Shown: piece by piece, positions 16,982 to 26,524 of the stretch
Position numbering within the stretch: position 1 is the first letter of the stretch
Layout: each line of letters starts with the position of its first letter
DNA from: Ancylobacter tetraedralis
GTDB taxonomy: Bacteria > Pseudomonadota > Alphaproteobacteria > Rhizobiales > Xanthobacteraceae
Direction of reading: 5' to 3'
DNA length: 62,948 nt
NCBI RefSeq assembly: GCF_014195655.1
Contig: NZ_JACICD010000015.1
Location: 1-62,948, forward strand
Notes under the pieces: model-generated
What the model was told of the DNA's origin: nothing
What the model saw: only the letters and a program-made list of their open reading frames with translations
The model's database searches: none
Position numbers and translations under genes: made by a program

Positions 16982-17473
16982 ATGACAACGGAAAAGGGCC
17001 TGCGACTTGGAGAGGTCGCCTTCGGTCTGGCGGTACTGGCGCTTGGCGTCTTCATCGCCTTCGAAACCTGGACAATGCCTGGGGTGGGGGCGGCGACAAC
17101 CGTTGGCCCCCGCCTGTTCCCCGGCCTCGTTGCCGCAGGACTGATCCTTGTCGGCTTGTGGCTGCAGCTTGAGGCCGTTACCACCGGTCCGGTCAAGGCC
17201 GATGGAATCGAGATCGACTGGCCGTCCTTTTCGCTGGTGGCGAGCGGCCTGCTGCTCCAGATCGTTTTGCTGGAAACACTCGGCTGGATACTCGCCGGTA
17301 CGCTGCTGTTTGTCATGACAGCGCGCGCCTTCGGCAGCCGCCGCCATCTCACGAATGCCCTGATCGGTCTCGCGCTGACGACGCTGACTCTCGTGGTGTT
17401 CGACCTGGGTCTGGATCTCGAGCTTCCCGTCGGCTCGCTCTTCGAGCCGCTGCTCGACGCCCTTCAGAAGTAG
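16982..17473 (+). CDS. tctB: TctB-type small membrane subunit of tripartite tricarboxylate transporter
   Basis: 163 residues with about four hydrophobic helices (roughly 12-30, 40-60, 80-100, 118-140) and the typical early motif FETWTMPGVGAATTVGPRLFP. It starts 19 bp after tctC and ends 6 bp before tctA, with GGAGA as ribosome-binding site. TctB subunits are poorly conserved but always neighbour TctA, so position supports the call. It helps couple uptake to ion flow in the inner membrane. Confidence 0.88.
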   Translation: MTTEKGLRLGEVAFGLAVLALGVFIAFETWTMPGVGAATTVGPRLFPGLVAAGLILVGLWLQLEAVTTGPVKADGIEIDWPSFSLVASGLLLQIVLLETLGWILAGTLLFVMTARAFGSRRHLTNALIGLALTTLTLVVFDLGLDLELPVGSLFEPLLDALQK

Positions 17474-17479
17474 ATCATT

Positions 17480-18976
17480 ATGGATACGCTCAGCGCCCTG
17501 CTCCACGGCTTCACCGTGGCGCTCACGCCTTACAACCTCATGTGGTCGGCAATCGGCGTGACGCTCGGCACCGCGATCGGCGTCCTGCCCGGCATCGGCC
17601 CGGCGCTCACCGTCGCGCTGCTGCTGCCGGTCACCTATAATCTCGACCCGACCAGCGCCTTCATCATGTTCGCCGGCATCTTTTACGGCGCAATGTATGG
17701 CGGATCGACCACGTCGATCCTGCTCAACACGCCCGGCGAGAGCGCGTCCATCGTCACCGCGCTCGACGGGCACGCTATGGCGCGCAAGGGACGCGGCGCT
17801 CAGGCGCTGGCGACAGCGGCGATCGGCTCCTTCGTCGCCGGCACAATCGCGACGGTCGCGCTGACCTTCGTCGCGCCGCTAATGGTGCGCATCGCACTCG
17901 CATTCGGACCGGCGGAATATTTCGCCCTCATGGTGCTGTCGCTGACCACGGTCACGGCGGTGCTGGGTGATTCCCTGCCGCGCGGGCTCGCCAGTCTGTT
18001 CTTCGGCCTCGCGCTCGGCCTCGTGGGCATCGACCTGCAGACCGGGCAAGCACGTTTCTCGCTCGGCGTACCGGAACTGCTCGACGGCATTGACGTGGTC
18101 GTGGTGGCGGTCGGCCTCTTCGCGGTCGGCGAGACGCTCTACAACGCCGCGCGGCATCGTTACGAGCCTGAGGAGATGTACGATCTCAAGGGCTCCAAAT
18201 GGATGAGTAAGGAGGACTGGGCACGCTCGTGGAAGCCATGGCTGCGCGGCACGCTGATCGGCTTTCCCATCGGGGCGCTACCTGCGGGCGGTAGCGAAAT
18301 CCCGACCTTCCTGTCCTATCTGACCGAAAAGCGGCTCTCCAAGCACCCCGAGGAGTTCGGCCACGGCGCGATTGAGGCCGTCGCCGGCCCGGAAGCGGCC
18401 AATAATGCCTCCGCAGCCGGCGTGCTGGCCCCTCTCCTGTCGCTTGGCCTGCCCACCTCCGCGACTGCGGCCATCATGCTCGCCGCGTTCCAGCAATATG
18501 GTTTGCAGCCCGGCCCGCTGCTGTTCGAGAACAATTCGAGCCTTGTCTGGGGCCTGATCGCCAGCCTCTATATCGGCAATGTGCTGCTGCTGGTGCTCAA
18601 CCTGCCCATGGCTGGCGTGTGGGTGAAGCTGCTCGCGATCCCGCGCCCCTGGCTTTATGCCGGCATCCTCATCTTCGCGACCATGGGCGCCTACACGCTC
18701 AACAATAATCTAGTCGACCTCGTGATCCTCTGGGTCATCGGGCTGATCGGCTTCGGCATGCGTGTGCTCGATATCCCCGTCGCGCCCTGCATCGTCGGTC
18801 TGATCCTCGGCCCGATGGCGGAGCAGCAGTTCCGCCGGGCGCTGGCAATCAGCCAGGGTGATCTCTCGGTCTTCGTCACCCATCCGATCTCGCTGGGGCT
18901 GCTGCTGACCGGCCTTCTCCTCGTCGTCGTGCCAGTGCTACTGCGCCGGCGCCGGGCGAAATACACCACGGCTTGA
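17480..18976 (+). CDS. tctA: TctA-type large membrane subunit of tripartite tricarboxylate transporter
   Basis: 498 residues, many transmembrane helices. Family signature segments are clear: [20 protein letters not shown] near residue 30, [20 protein letters not shown] (~70-90), [19 protein letters not shown] (~325) and a hydrophobic C-terminus. TctA forms the ion-coupled channel for substrates handed over by TctC. Its stop overlaps the region just before the Ldh2 gene, so transport and metabolism genes appear to be one transcript. Confidence 0.95.
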   Translation: MDTLSALLHGFTVALTPYNLMWSAIGVTLGTAIGVLPGIGPALTVALLLPVTYNLDPTSAFIMFAGIFYGAMYGGSTTSILLNTPGESASIVTALDGHAMARKGRGAQALATAAIGSFVAGTIATVALTFVAPLMVRIALAFGPAEYFALMVLSLTTVTAVLGDSLPRGLASLFFGLALGLVGIDLQTGQARFSLGVPELLDGIDVVVVAVGLFAVGETLYNAARHRYEPEEMYDLKGSKWMSKEDWARSWKPWLRGTLIGFPIGALPAGGSEIPTFLSYLTEKRLSKHPEEFGHGAIEAVAGPEAANNASAAGVLAPLLSLGLPTSATAAIMLAAFQQYGLQPGPLLFENNSSLVWGLIASLYIGNVLLLVLNLPMAGVWVKLLAIPRPWLYAGILIFATMGAYTLNNNLVDLVILWVIGLIGFGMRVLDIPVAPCIVGLILGPMAEQQFRRALAISQGDLSVFVTHPISLGLLLTGLLLVVVPVLLRRRRAKYTTA

Positions 18977-18984
18977 GACCTGCC

Positions 18985-20040
18985 ATGCCCAACTCCCACA
19001 CCATCAAGGCCGGCGAGCTTCTCGACTTTTCGACGGCGATCTACATGGCGGCCGGCCTGAACCGGGCGGACGCCGAACTCTGCGCTGACACCTTGGTTCA
19101 AGCTGATCTCTGGGGCCACCAGTCCCACGGTGTGATGCGGCTGCCCTGGTATGTGGCGCGGCTGAGATCAGGCGTAGTGAAGACCCATGCCCGGCCGGAG
19201 CTTGTTGTCGATGCCGGCGCGATCGCCGTCGTCGATGGTCAGGACGCCATGGGCCAAGTTGTCACGGCTTTTGGCATGAAGGACGCGATCCGGCGCGCCA
19301 AACTTCACGGCGTCGGTGCTGTTGCCCTGCGCAATTCCAATCATTTCGGCACGGCGATGTACTTCACGCTTGAGGCAGCGCGAGCTGGCTGTGTCGGCTT
19401 CCTGTCGACCAATGCCAGCCCGGCCATGGCGCCATGGGGCGGGCGAGTGAAGACGGTAGGCACCAATCCATGGTCCTGGGCCGCCCCTGCCGGCCTGCAC
19501 GCCCCGATGGTGCTCGACATCGCCAATACCGGGGTCGCGCGCGGCAAGATCTACCTCGCGCGGCAGAAGAAGCTGGCGATCCCGCAAGGGTGGGCCATCA
19601 ACGCGGCCGGCGAGCCGACGACCGATCCCGAGGAGGCGCTCGGAGGCGTGACCCTGCCGATGGCCGAACATAAGGGCTATGCCATCGCGGTGATGATGGA
19701 CATGCTCTCCGGCGTGCTCAGCGGCAGTGCGTTCGGCATCGGCGTCACCGGCCCGTATCAGGCGGAAAAGCGTGGCGGCACCGGCCATTTCATCATCGCG
19801 CTCAACATCGCGGCGTTCCAGTCGCTGGAGGCCTTCGGCGAACGCATGGAGCAGTTGATCGCCGAACTGAAAGCCGTGCCGCTGGCAAAGGGATATGACG
19901 AGATCGTCTATCCGGGCGAACTCGAAGCCCGCAACGACGAGCGCAACCGCCACGATGGCCTCAGCCTGCCGGACGACACGATGCGCGACCTTTCAAAGCT
20001 CGCCGAGGCGTTCGGCTGCGCATCGCAACTCCCGGCGTGA
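18985..20040 (+). CDS. Malate/L-lactate dehydrogenase family (Ldh2) oxidoreductase
   Basis: ATG 18985 (MPNSHTIKAGELLDF) gives 351 residues, normal for the family; a TTG 12 bp upstream overlaps the tctA stop. Conserved marks: DLWGHQSHGVMRLPWY (~50), GAVALRNSNHFGTAMYF (~115-130, catalytic His), TNPWSWAAPAG (~160) and HKGYAIAVMMDMLSG (~230). These NAD(P)H enzymes interconvert 2-oxo and 2-hydroxy acids such as malate, ureidoglycolate or sulfolactate. In this operon it may act on an oxo-acid made by the beta-decarboxylating dehydrogenase. Confidence 0.92.
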   Translation: MPNSHTIKAGELLDFSTAIYMAAGLNRADAELCADTLVQADLWGHQSHGVMRLPWYVARLRSGVVKTHARPELVVDAGAIAVVDGQDAMGQVVTAFGMKDAIRRAKLHGVGAVALRNSNHFGTAMYFTLEAARAGCVGFLSTNASPAMAPWGGRVKTVGTNPWSWAAPAGLHAPMVLDIANTGVARGKIYLARQKKLAIPQGWAINAAGEPTTDPEEALGGVTLPMAEHKGYAIAVMMDMLSGVLSGSAFGIGVTGPYQAEKRGGTGHFIIALNIAAFQSLEAFGERMEQLIAELKAVPLAKGYDEIVYPGELEARNDERNRHDGLSLPDDTMRDLSKLAEAFGCASQLPA

Positions 20041-20051
20041 GGTGCAGTCAC

Positions 20052-20843
20052 ATGACAGCCCCGATCTACAGTGCGCATCTCGGCTACATGTTCACCGAGT
20101 ACACGCTTGAGGAACGCTTCGCCGCGGCCGCGCGGGCGGGCTTCGCCCATATCGAGCATCCCGGTCCTTATGCATTGCCCGCCACGCAGGTGCGCGATCT
20201 GTGCGCCGCGCACAATCTCACTTTTGTTCAGATGGCCTTGCCGGTAGGCAACGCGACGCGCGGTGAGAAGGGCCTTGCTGCCCTGTCGTCTCGGGTGACG
20301 GATTTCCGTGCCAGCGTCGCTGTTGGCCTCCACTATGCCCAAGCCGCCGGCAGCGGCTATGTACATGTGATGTCGGGCGTCATCTCTGATCCAACACAAC
20401 GCGACACCGCTTGGGTAACCTATATCGACAATCTCCGTTTCGCTTGCGCCGAAGCTGCGAAGGGCGGGATGACACTGCTGATCGAACCGATCGGTGTCGC
20501 CACTCTCGCCGACTACTTCATCGACCATCCGGACAAGGCATTGCGTGCGCTGGAGGAGGTGGAGGCGCCAAACCTCAAATTGCTTTTCGACGCGTTTCAC
20601 GCAACCAATGCCGGTATCGACGCCCACATTTTTGTGAAACGGCATGCCGACAAGATCGCCCATGTGCACATTGCCGATCATCCGGGGCGCCATGAGCCGG
20701 GAACCGGTGCCTTCGACTTCCAGCAGTTCTTCTCGATCCTGAGTGACGTCGATTATCGTGGCTGCGTTGGACTCGAGTACATCCCGGCTTCTCACACGGA
20801 GAGCGGATTGCACTGGCGCGAAGCGTTTCTCTCAAAGCAATAG
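20052..20843 (+). CDS. Hydroxypyruvate-isomerase-like TIM-barrel protein
   Basis: ATG 20052 lies 7 bp after GAGGTG and gives 263 residues, the Hyi length. TIM-barrel sugar-isomerase signs: SAHLGYMFTEYTLEERFAAA at the start, AGFAHIEHPGPY, metal-binding acids in LLIEPIG (~145) and KLLFDAFHA (~180), HVHIADHPGRHEPGTG (~215-230, close to the Hyi signature) and GCVGLEYIPA near the end. Hyi interconverts hydroxypyruvate and tartronate semialdehyde. It is the last gene of the GntR-controlled operon; immediately after it an IS1182 remnant begins, so the operon may have been longer once. Confidence 0.87.
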   Translation: MTAPIYSAHLGYMFTEYTLEERFAAAARAGFAHIEHPGPYALPATQVRDLCAAHNLTFVQMALPVGNATRGEKGLAALSSRVTDFRASVAVGLHYAQAAGSGYVHVMSGVISDPTQRDTAWVTYIDNLRFACAEAAKGGMTLLIEPIGVATLADYFIDHPDKALRALEEVEAPNLKLLFDAFHATNAGIDAHIFVKRHADKIAHVHIADHPGRHEPGTGAFDFQQFFSILSDVDYRGCVGLEYIPASHTESGLHWREAFLSKQ

Positions 20844-20871
20844 ATTACCCCCCAAGGTCATTCTAAGCAGG

Positions 20872-21490
20872 GCTGCGGACGCAGGAGCGCTTCGGCCTCT
20901 GGCCGGCCCGGCTCGCCGCCGACAGCGCCTATGGTTCGGCCGAGAACCTCGTCTGGCTGGTGCATGAGCGCGGGATCGAGCCGCATATCCCGGTCGTCGA
21001 CAAGTCCCCGCGCAGCGACGGCACCTTCAGCCGCTCCGACTTCGCCTACGATCACGCCCGCGATCTCTACATCTGCCCGGGCGGGAAGGAGCTGAGGCCG
21101 CAACAGAAGGACTATCGAACCGAGCGCCCGCTCGTCGATGAGAACGGCCTTATACGCTACCATGCCAGCAAGCTCGACTGCGACGCCTGCGCGCTGAAGC
21201 CGCAGCGCTGCCCAAACACCCCGGCCCGCAAGATCCTGCGCTCGAGCCACGAGGGCGTCCGCGACATGGCCAGGGACATCGCCGCGACCGACGCCTATGT
21301 CACCTCGCGGCGCGAGCGGAAGAAGGTCGAGATGCTGTTCGCTCACCTCAAGCGCATCCTGCGGCTCGACCGATTGTGACTACGCGGACCGAATGGCGCC
21401 AGAGACGAGTTCCACCTCGCCGCGGCAGCGCAGAACCTCAGGAAGCTCGCAAAGCGTCTGCCCAACGGGCCGCAGATCACGCCTGCATGA
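20872..21490 (+). pseudogene. IS1182-family transposase, 3' remnant
   Basis: From about 20872 the translation (ERFGLWPARLAADSAYGSAE onward) closely follows the last ~200 residues of the intact transposase at 60764-62149. The 5' two thirds and left end are missing. At 21377-21379 a CGA has become TGA in LRLDRL(R), a C-to-T change; the frame then continues LRGPNGARDEFHLAAAAQNL to a natural stop at 21488-21490. It adjoins the Hyi gene with no recognisable terminal repeat. Non-functional debris of an earlier insertion. Confidence 0.88.
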
Positions 21491-21644
21491 GAGGGCGAGC
21501 CTCAATAGGCCAAATCCGCCAAGCGGCAGTTGCGCTCAAATGGCCGACTTTAACGGTATCGGCGCAAAGGTGCCTACGTGCCGTTCTCGCTGATGTCCGC
21601 TTTTGGGCCGCGGCCGTTACCAGATCAATGGCCGAGATGGGGCG

Positions 21645-23204
21645 GAGGCTGTGTGAAAACCCCTGATTATGCTACATTTAGGCACTGCTTCGGCGGTGCC
21701 AGATGGGACGTTTGTCGAGGCTGCCGACCGTCATCAGGGAGCTTTCTGCCCGCTTGTTTGGAGGACTATGTCGATCCCGACAATCCGGTCCGCATCATCG
21801 ATTCCTTTGTCGATGAACTCGATCTTGCCGAGCTCGGTTTTGCCCGCGTGCAGCCGGCATCGACCGGCAGGCCCGGCTACGCGCCACGCACGATGCTTAA
21901 GCTTTATGTCTATGGATACCTGCATCAGCTGACCTCGAGCCGGAAGCTGGAGCGCGAGGCGGGCCGCAACATCGAACTGATGTGGCTGACCGGCAAGCTG
22001 GCACCTGACTTCAAGACCATCGCCGACTTCCGTAGCGACAATGCCGGTGCCATCCAGATCGCGTGCCAGCGCTTCGTTGCCATCTGCCGTGCCCTTGGCC
22101 TGGTCGGTGGTGGCATGGTCGCGATCGACGGATCCCGACTGCGCGGTGAACACGCACGAGAAGAACTATACCAAGGGGACGCTGGCGCGGCGCAAGGCCC
22201 ATGTCGAGGAGAGCATCGCGCGCTATCTCGCCGAGCTTGAGGAGACCGACAGGGCGGAGACCCGCCCGGCGACGCCGCGCATCGCGCACCTGACCGAGCG
22301 ACTGGCGTCGCTGCGCGGGCGCCTTGGCGAACTCGAGGCGATCGGCCGGCAGCTGGAAGCCTCCCCCGATGAGCAGATATCGCTGACCGATCGGGATGCC
22401 CGCGCCATGGCAACCGGCAGCGATCATCGCGGCGTGGTCGGTTACAATGTTCAGGCGGCCGTCGATACCCGGCACCACATCGTCGTCGCCAATGCGGTGA
22501 CCAACCGCGGTCATGACCGCTCGCATCTGCTCGAGATGGCCACAGTCGCCCAGGCCGAGACCGGCGCTGCCGAAATGATCGCCCTGGCAGATCGTGGATA
22601 CTATGAGGGCGAGCAGATCCGCGCCTGCGTCGAAGCCGGCATCATCCCGATGGTGCCCAAGCCCAACACATCGCCGGCTCAGGCGCGCGGCTTCTTGGGC
22701 AAGGCTATGTTCGTGCATGAGCCGCAGACCGACACCTATCGCTGCCCCGCCGGTCAACAGCTGCAGAAACGCTTTGCCCGGGTGTAGGGCGGCAAGCTCA
22801 TAAACGTCTACTTCAACCAGAAGGCCTGCGGCGCCTGCCCGTCGCGTCCTCTGTGCACGGCCGGCAAGGAGAAGCGCATCCGACGATGGGAGCACGAAGC
22901 GGTGCTCGATGCCATGGAGCGCAGGCTTCAAGCGATGCCCGAAGCCATGCCGGTCCGTCGCTGTACCGTCGAGCACGTCTTCGGCACCATAAAAGGATGG
23001 ATGGGCGCCACCCACTTCCGAACGCGCGGCCTCAAGAACGTCTCCACTGAAGCCAGCCTGGCGATCCTAGCCTACAACATCAAGCGCGTCGTCGCCGTCG
23101 CCGGCGTGGCCTCGACCCTCAAAGCGATAACCGGGTGAACGGAGATAACGCGGGCCGTGGCAACAACCTGCGCGACGAGCCACAGTGAGTTCTCACACAG
23201 CCTC
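21645..23204 (+). mobile_element. IS1182-family insertion sequence, decayed, both ends present
   Basis: The left end GAGGCTGTGTGAAAACCC (21645-21662) and right end GAGTTCTCACACAGCCTC (23187-23204) are inverted repeats matching at 16 of 18 positions. They frame 1560 bp that encode a broken transposase. No clear target duplication is visible beside the ends. This element is different from the one at 60693-62215 (unrelated terminal repeats and transposase subtype). Confidence 0.85.
21703..23138 (+). pseudogene. IS1182-family transposase broken by frameshifts and an amber codon
   Basis: Reading in pieces gives GTFVEAADRHQGAF, then ACLEDYVDPDNPVRIIDSFV...PGYAPRTMLKLYVYGYLHQL (DUF772-type N-terminus), then the DDE region with ATGSDHRGVVGYNVQAAVDT and LADRGYYEGEQI, then a Cys-rich segment ACGACPSRPLC and a final VRRCTVEHVFGTIKGWMG. 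Frame changes occur near 21750 and near 22140, and TAG at 22785-22787 interrupts an otherwise continuing frame. Clearly inactive, but its order and length match a full transposase of ~470 residues. Confidence 0.88.
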
Positions 23205-23373
23205 GGGCGCAAATCAGACGTCGCTGCAAGGGCAGTCGAACGCCAATGGGTCGTTGCCGCCAGACCGCTCCACCAAGCGTATTCCCGGGAAGACCTCCCG
23301 CGCCGCATCTGACAAGTATTTTTGCGCTGCTATACGCGGTCGTTCTGCGGCGTAGAATTGGCGCCTTGGCCAA

Positions 23374-23688
23374 GTGGGGGATGCCCGTGATCCTCCGCGC
23401 ATGCGCCACTCGCGTCCGCTCAGTCCGAAGACAATATACAGTGTGGGCAGTGATGCTCCATCGCCAGCTTCGAGCTTGGCTGGCGCACCACTCTCAAAGA
23501 TCCCGCACTGTGATGCGCGCGTCCTTCGGGATGCTGAGCAAAACCTTGCGCCCGCTGACTCCGTCGAGCGTGATTCCAAGGTCGTGCATGTCACCGACGA
23601 CTGGCCGTCGAGCGTTCCGATCAGCTCTGACGAAATCGATGCGATCGAGGCGTTTCTCAGACGGGAGATTGATGCGCTGCTGAGGTGA
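23374..23688 (+). CDS. Small hypothetical protein typically preceding a large serine recombinase
   Basis: The frame reads RPLSPKTIYSVGSDAPSPAS...LAGAPLSKIPHCDARVLRDAEQNLAP...VHVTDDWPSSVPISSDEIDAIEAFL to TGA at 23686-23688. Its start is unclear; homology-like text begins around residue 14. Its stop lies within 40 bp of the recombinase start, and in my memory similar small proteins precede serine recombinases in alphaproteobacterial elements. No catalytic motif is visible. Possible accessory factor; function unknown. Confidence 0.5.
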   Translation: MGDARDPPRMRHSRPLSPKTIYSVGSDAPSPASSLAGAPLSKIPHCDARVLRDAEQNLAPADSVERDSKVVHVTDDWPSSVPISSDEIDAIEAFLRREIDALLR

Positions 23689-23726
23689 CGATGCTGCCGA
23701 AGGGACCTGAGGGAGGCGATTGGGCC

Positions 23727-24566
23727 ATGAACGTAGCCTTGCCGATCACCCGCCGGGCCGCCCTCTATCTCCGCGTTTCCACCACACGGCAGGCCGACGT
23801 TGACCTGTCCATCCCCGATCAGCGCCTCCAGACCGCCGCCTATTGCGCCTGTTGCGGCAGCGCCATGACGCTGCGCACCGGCACCTCGAAGAGCGGCAGG
23901 GTCAATCGCTATTACAGCTGCTCGACCTCCGGCCGGGTCGACAAATCCGCCTGCAAGGGACGAACGGTGCCGATGGACAAGCTCGACCATCTGGTCACAC
24001 GCCATGTGGCCGAACGCGTGCTGATGCCCGAGCGGCTGGAGGCGCTGCTACAGTCCGTCATTGACCGGCGAGTGCAAACCGATGCCGAGGTTCAGGCGCG
24101 GATCGATGAACTCTCGCGCGAGAGGACGACAGCGGAAGACAAGCTCCGGCGGCTCTACCAGCTTGTCGCCGACGGCATCACTGAGCCCGACGAGATGCTC
24201 AAGGAGCAGATTGCCAAGCTCAAGGCAGATCGGGACCGTGCACATTCGGCGCTGGAGCGGATCGAGAATCAGGGTGCCGCCGCAAGCCGGCTCGATCCGG
24301 ACAAGCTCGCCCGCTTCGGGCAGCTCATGCGCTCAAACATCACGGAGGGCGAGGTACCGTTCCGCAAAGCCTATCTGCGCTCGCTTATCGACGCCGTGGA
24401 AGTAGACCAGCACGTGGTGCGCATCCACGGGTCAAGGGCGCTGCTGGAGAGAGCCGTACTCGCCGACCGCGCCACCCAGCCGGGTGTTCGCGGTCTTGTA
24501 CAGAAGTGGCGCGCCGAACAGAGTGGAACTACGAACACCTATGTTGTTGAGTTCGAATGGTTTTAG
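23727..24566 (+). pseudogene. Large serine recombinase with central in-frame deletion
   Basis: ATG 23727 follows GGGAGG. The product (~279 residues; family members usually exceed 500) begins with the resolvase strand and catalytic serine (RRAALYLRVSTTRQADVD), but after ~38 residues (AAYCA) it jumps directly into the zinc-ribbon CACCGSAMTLRTGTSKSGR and the C-terminal coiled region. The rest of the catalytic domain and the DNA-binding recombinase domain are gone. The join, near 23843-23850 (TATTGCGCCTG), keeps the frame. Such a protein cannot catalyse strand exchange. It might still bind DNA or be inert. No stop or frameshift has accumulated, so the deletion looks recent. Confidence 0.85.
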
Positions 24567-24707
24567 TAGATCTTGGAAGTGCGGGCGATTTTCGTGACGC
24601 ACGCCACGGCCGCAGCTTCTACATCGCCGGCAACGAGTCTAATAGACGTCAGGATAGCGAAATAGGCTGGCACAAACAGCATCAACATACGCCGACTTCG
24701 CCCGCCC

Positions 24708-26222
24708 CTACCCGCCGTAAAGCCCCTGGTACTGGTCGCGCAGCAGGTTCTTCTGCACCTTGCCCATGGTGTTGCGCGGCAGGTCGTCGACGAAGATGAC
24801 GCGCTTGGGGAACTTGTAGCGGGCGAGCCGGCCCTCCAGCGCGTCGATGACGGATGCCTCGTCCAGCGTCGCCTCGGGGCGGGCGACCACCACCGCCGTC
24901 ACCCCCTCGCCGAAATCGGGATGGGGAATCCCGATCACCGCGCTCTCGATGACGCCGGGCAGGGCGTCGATCTCGCCCTCGATCTCCTTGGGGTAGACGT
25001 TGTAGCCGCCCGAGATGACGAGGTCCTTGCCGCGCCCGACGATCTGCACATAGCCGTCCGGCACGGTGAGGCCGAGGTCGCCGGTGACGAACCAGCCGTC
25101 GTGGAATTCGGCCGCCGTCTTCTCGGGTAGGCGCCAGTAACCCTTGAAGACGTTCGGGCCCTTCACCTCGATCATGCCGATCTCGCCGGCGCCGAGCGCC
25201 TCGCCGCTCTCGGGGGAGACGACGCGCAGTTCCACCCCCGGCAGGGGAAAGCCCACCGTGCCGGCGATCCGCTCGCCATCATAGGGGTTGGAGGTGTTCA
25301 TGCCGGTCTCGGTCATGCCGTAGCGCTCGAGGATGGCGTGGCCCGTGCGGGCGCGCCATTCCCGGTGCGTCTCGGCCAGCAGCGGCGCCGAGCCGGAGAT
25401 GAATAGCCGCATGCCGGCCGCCGCCTCGGGCGTGAGGTTCGGCGATTTCAGCAGCCGGACATAGAAGGTCGGCACGCCCATCAGGACGCTCGCCCGGTCC
25501 ATAAGGCCGAGGATCAGTTCCGGATCGAATTTCGGCAGGAAGATCATCGACGATCCCGCGGCCAGCGTGACGTTGATGGCGACGAACAGGCCGTGCGTGT
25601 GGAAGATCGGCAGAGCGTGGATCAGCACGTCGTCGAGCGTGAAGCGCCAAGTGTCGACCAGCGCCAGCGCGTTGGAGGCCAGGTTGTCGTGGGTGAGCAT
25701 CGCCCCCTTGGAACGGCCGGTGGTGCCGGAGGTGTAGAGCAGCGCGGCGAGGTCGTCCGGCCCGCGCGGCACATCCGCGAAGGTCGCCGACGCCGCGTCG
25801 GCCGCCGCACTCAGCGTGCCCTTGCCCGCGCCATCGAGGGTGAGGAGGCGGGCGACGCCCTGCGCCGCGGCGATGGGCGCCAGCGCCGCCTCCTGCGCTG
25901 GGTCGCAGACGAACACCGCCGGCCGTGCGTCCCCGAGGAAATACTCCACCTCCGGCGCCGTATAGGCGGTGTTCAGCGGCAGGAACACGCCGCCGGCGCG
26001 CACCGTGCCGAGATAGGCGAAGATCGCCTCGACGCTCTTTTCCACCTGCAGCGCCACCCGGTCGCCGGGCCTGAGGCCCATCGCCACCAGCGCATCGGCG
26101 TACTGCGCCGAACGCCGCTCGGTATCCGCATAGGTGAGGACGGTGCCGTCCGGCGTCTCGATAAACGCGCGGCCGCCCTCCGGCTGGCGGGCGCGGAAAG
26201 TGTCGAACAGGTGGTTGGTCAT
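24708..26222 (-). CDS. matB: Malonyl-CoA synthetase-like acyl-CoA ligase (MatB type)
   Basis: ATG 26222 (MTNHLFDTFRARQPEGGRAF) gives 504 residues, the MatB length. AMP-binding motifs: YTSGTTGRSKGAML (~165), RYGMTETGMNTSNPYDGERI (~300; the MNTSNPYDG stretch is characteristic of malonyl-CoA ligases), FVTGDLG, GRGKDLVISGGYNVYPKEIE (~410) and catalytic Lys in RNTMGKVQKN (~487). It activates malonate or methylmalonate with ATP and CoA. It is divergent from a class III CoA-transferase, so island D has two alternative ways to make CoA thioesters. No malonyl-CoA decarboxylase accompanies it. Confidence 0.9.
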   Translation of the reverse strand: MTNHLFDTFRARQPEGGRAFIETPDGTVLTYADTERRSAQYADALVAMGLRPGDRVALQVEKSVEAIFAYLGTVRAGGVFLPLNTAYTAPEVEYFLGDARPAVFVCDPAQEAALAPIAAAQGVARLLTLDGAGKGTLSAAADAASATFADVPRGPDDLAALLYTSGTTGRSKGAMLTHDNLASNALALVDTWRFTLDDVLIHALPIFHTHGLFVAINVTLAAGSSMIFLPKFDPELILGLMDRASVLMGVPTFYVRLLKSPNLTPEAAAGMRLFISGSAPLLAETHREWRARTGHAILERYGMTETGMNTSNPYDGERIAGTVGFPLPGVELRVVSPESGEALGAGEIGMIEVKGPNVFKGYWRLPEKTAAEFHDGWFVTGDLGLTVPDGYVQIVGRGKDLVISGGYNVYPKEIEGEIDALPGVIESAVIGIPHPDFGEGVTAVVVARPEATLDEASVIDALEGRLARYKFPKRVIFVDDLPRNTMGKVQKNLLRDQYQGLYGG

Positions 26223-26396
26223 GGGTCGCAACATCCGGAAGACAGGCGGCCAGATTACCGGCCTCAGAAAGAACCGACCATCAGCTTCTGTCTGCGCCAT
26301 TGATTGTCGTAATGCACAAATGCTCCGCGCCCGCGGATACCATTGTGATGCTCAATTTATGGTTCACTGCGTGACATCGGCGCCCACCCTGCTCAC

Positions 26397-26413
26397 TGGT
26401 GCATCCTATGCAC
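26397..26413. promoter_or_regulatory. Operator-like site TGGTGCATCCTATGCAC
   Basis: GTGCAT-CCT-ATGCAC (26399-26413) is a perfect 6+6 inverted repeat in the spacer between the divergent matB-like and CoA-transferase genes. Its first ten bases TGGTGCATCC (26397-26406) recur exactly at 35524-35533 in the LysR/thiolase spacer. I propose it as a binding site of the LysR regulator encoded at 35636. Confidence 0.5.
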
Positions 26414-26524
26414 GCAACGCGGGCGAAATAGCTGATTGTCCACCTATCGGCATTTGATGAAGGTTGGGCTTCAAGCGCCGCACGCAGCACAGCGCGCGGC
26501 GGCGGTTCGAGGAGTCCTACCTTC

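Noticed and set aside
16066..17352. 428-residue open frame on the - strand
   Set aside because: Antisense to tctC and tctB; the transporter genes have signal peptide, membrane segments and correct order.
24708..26222. Complete malonate utilisation (mat) operon
   Set aside because: Only the matB-like gene is present; no malonyl-CoA decarboxylase or malonate carrier lies next to it, so a matABC operon is not supported.
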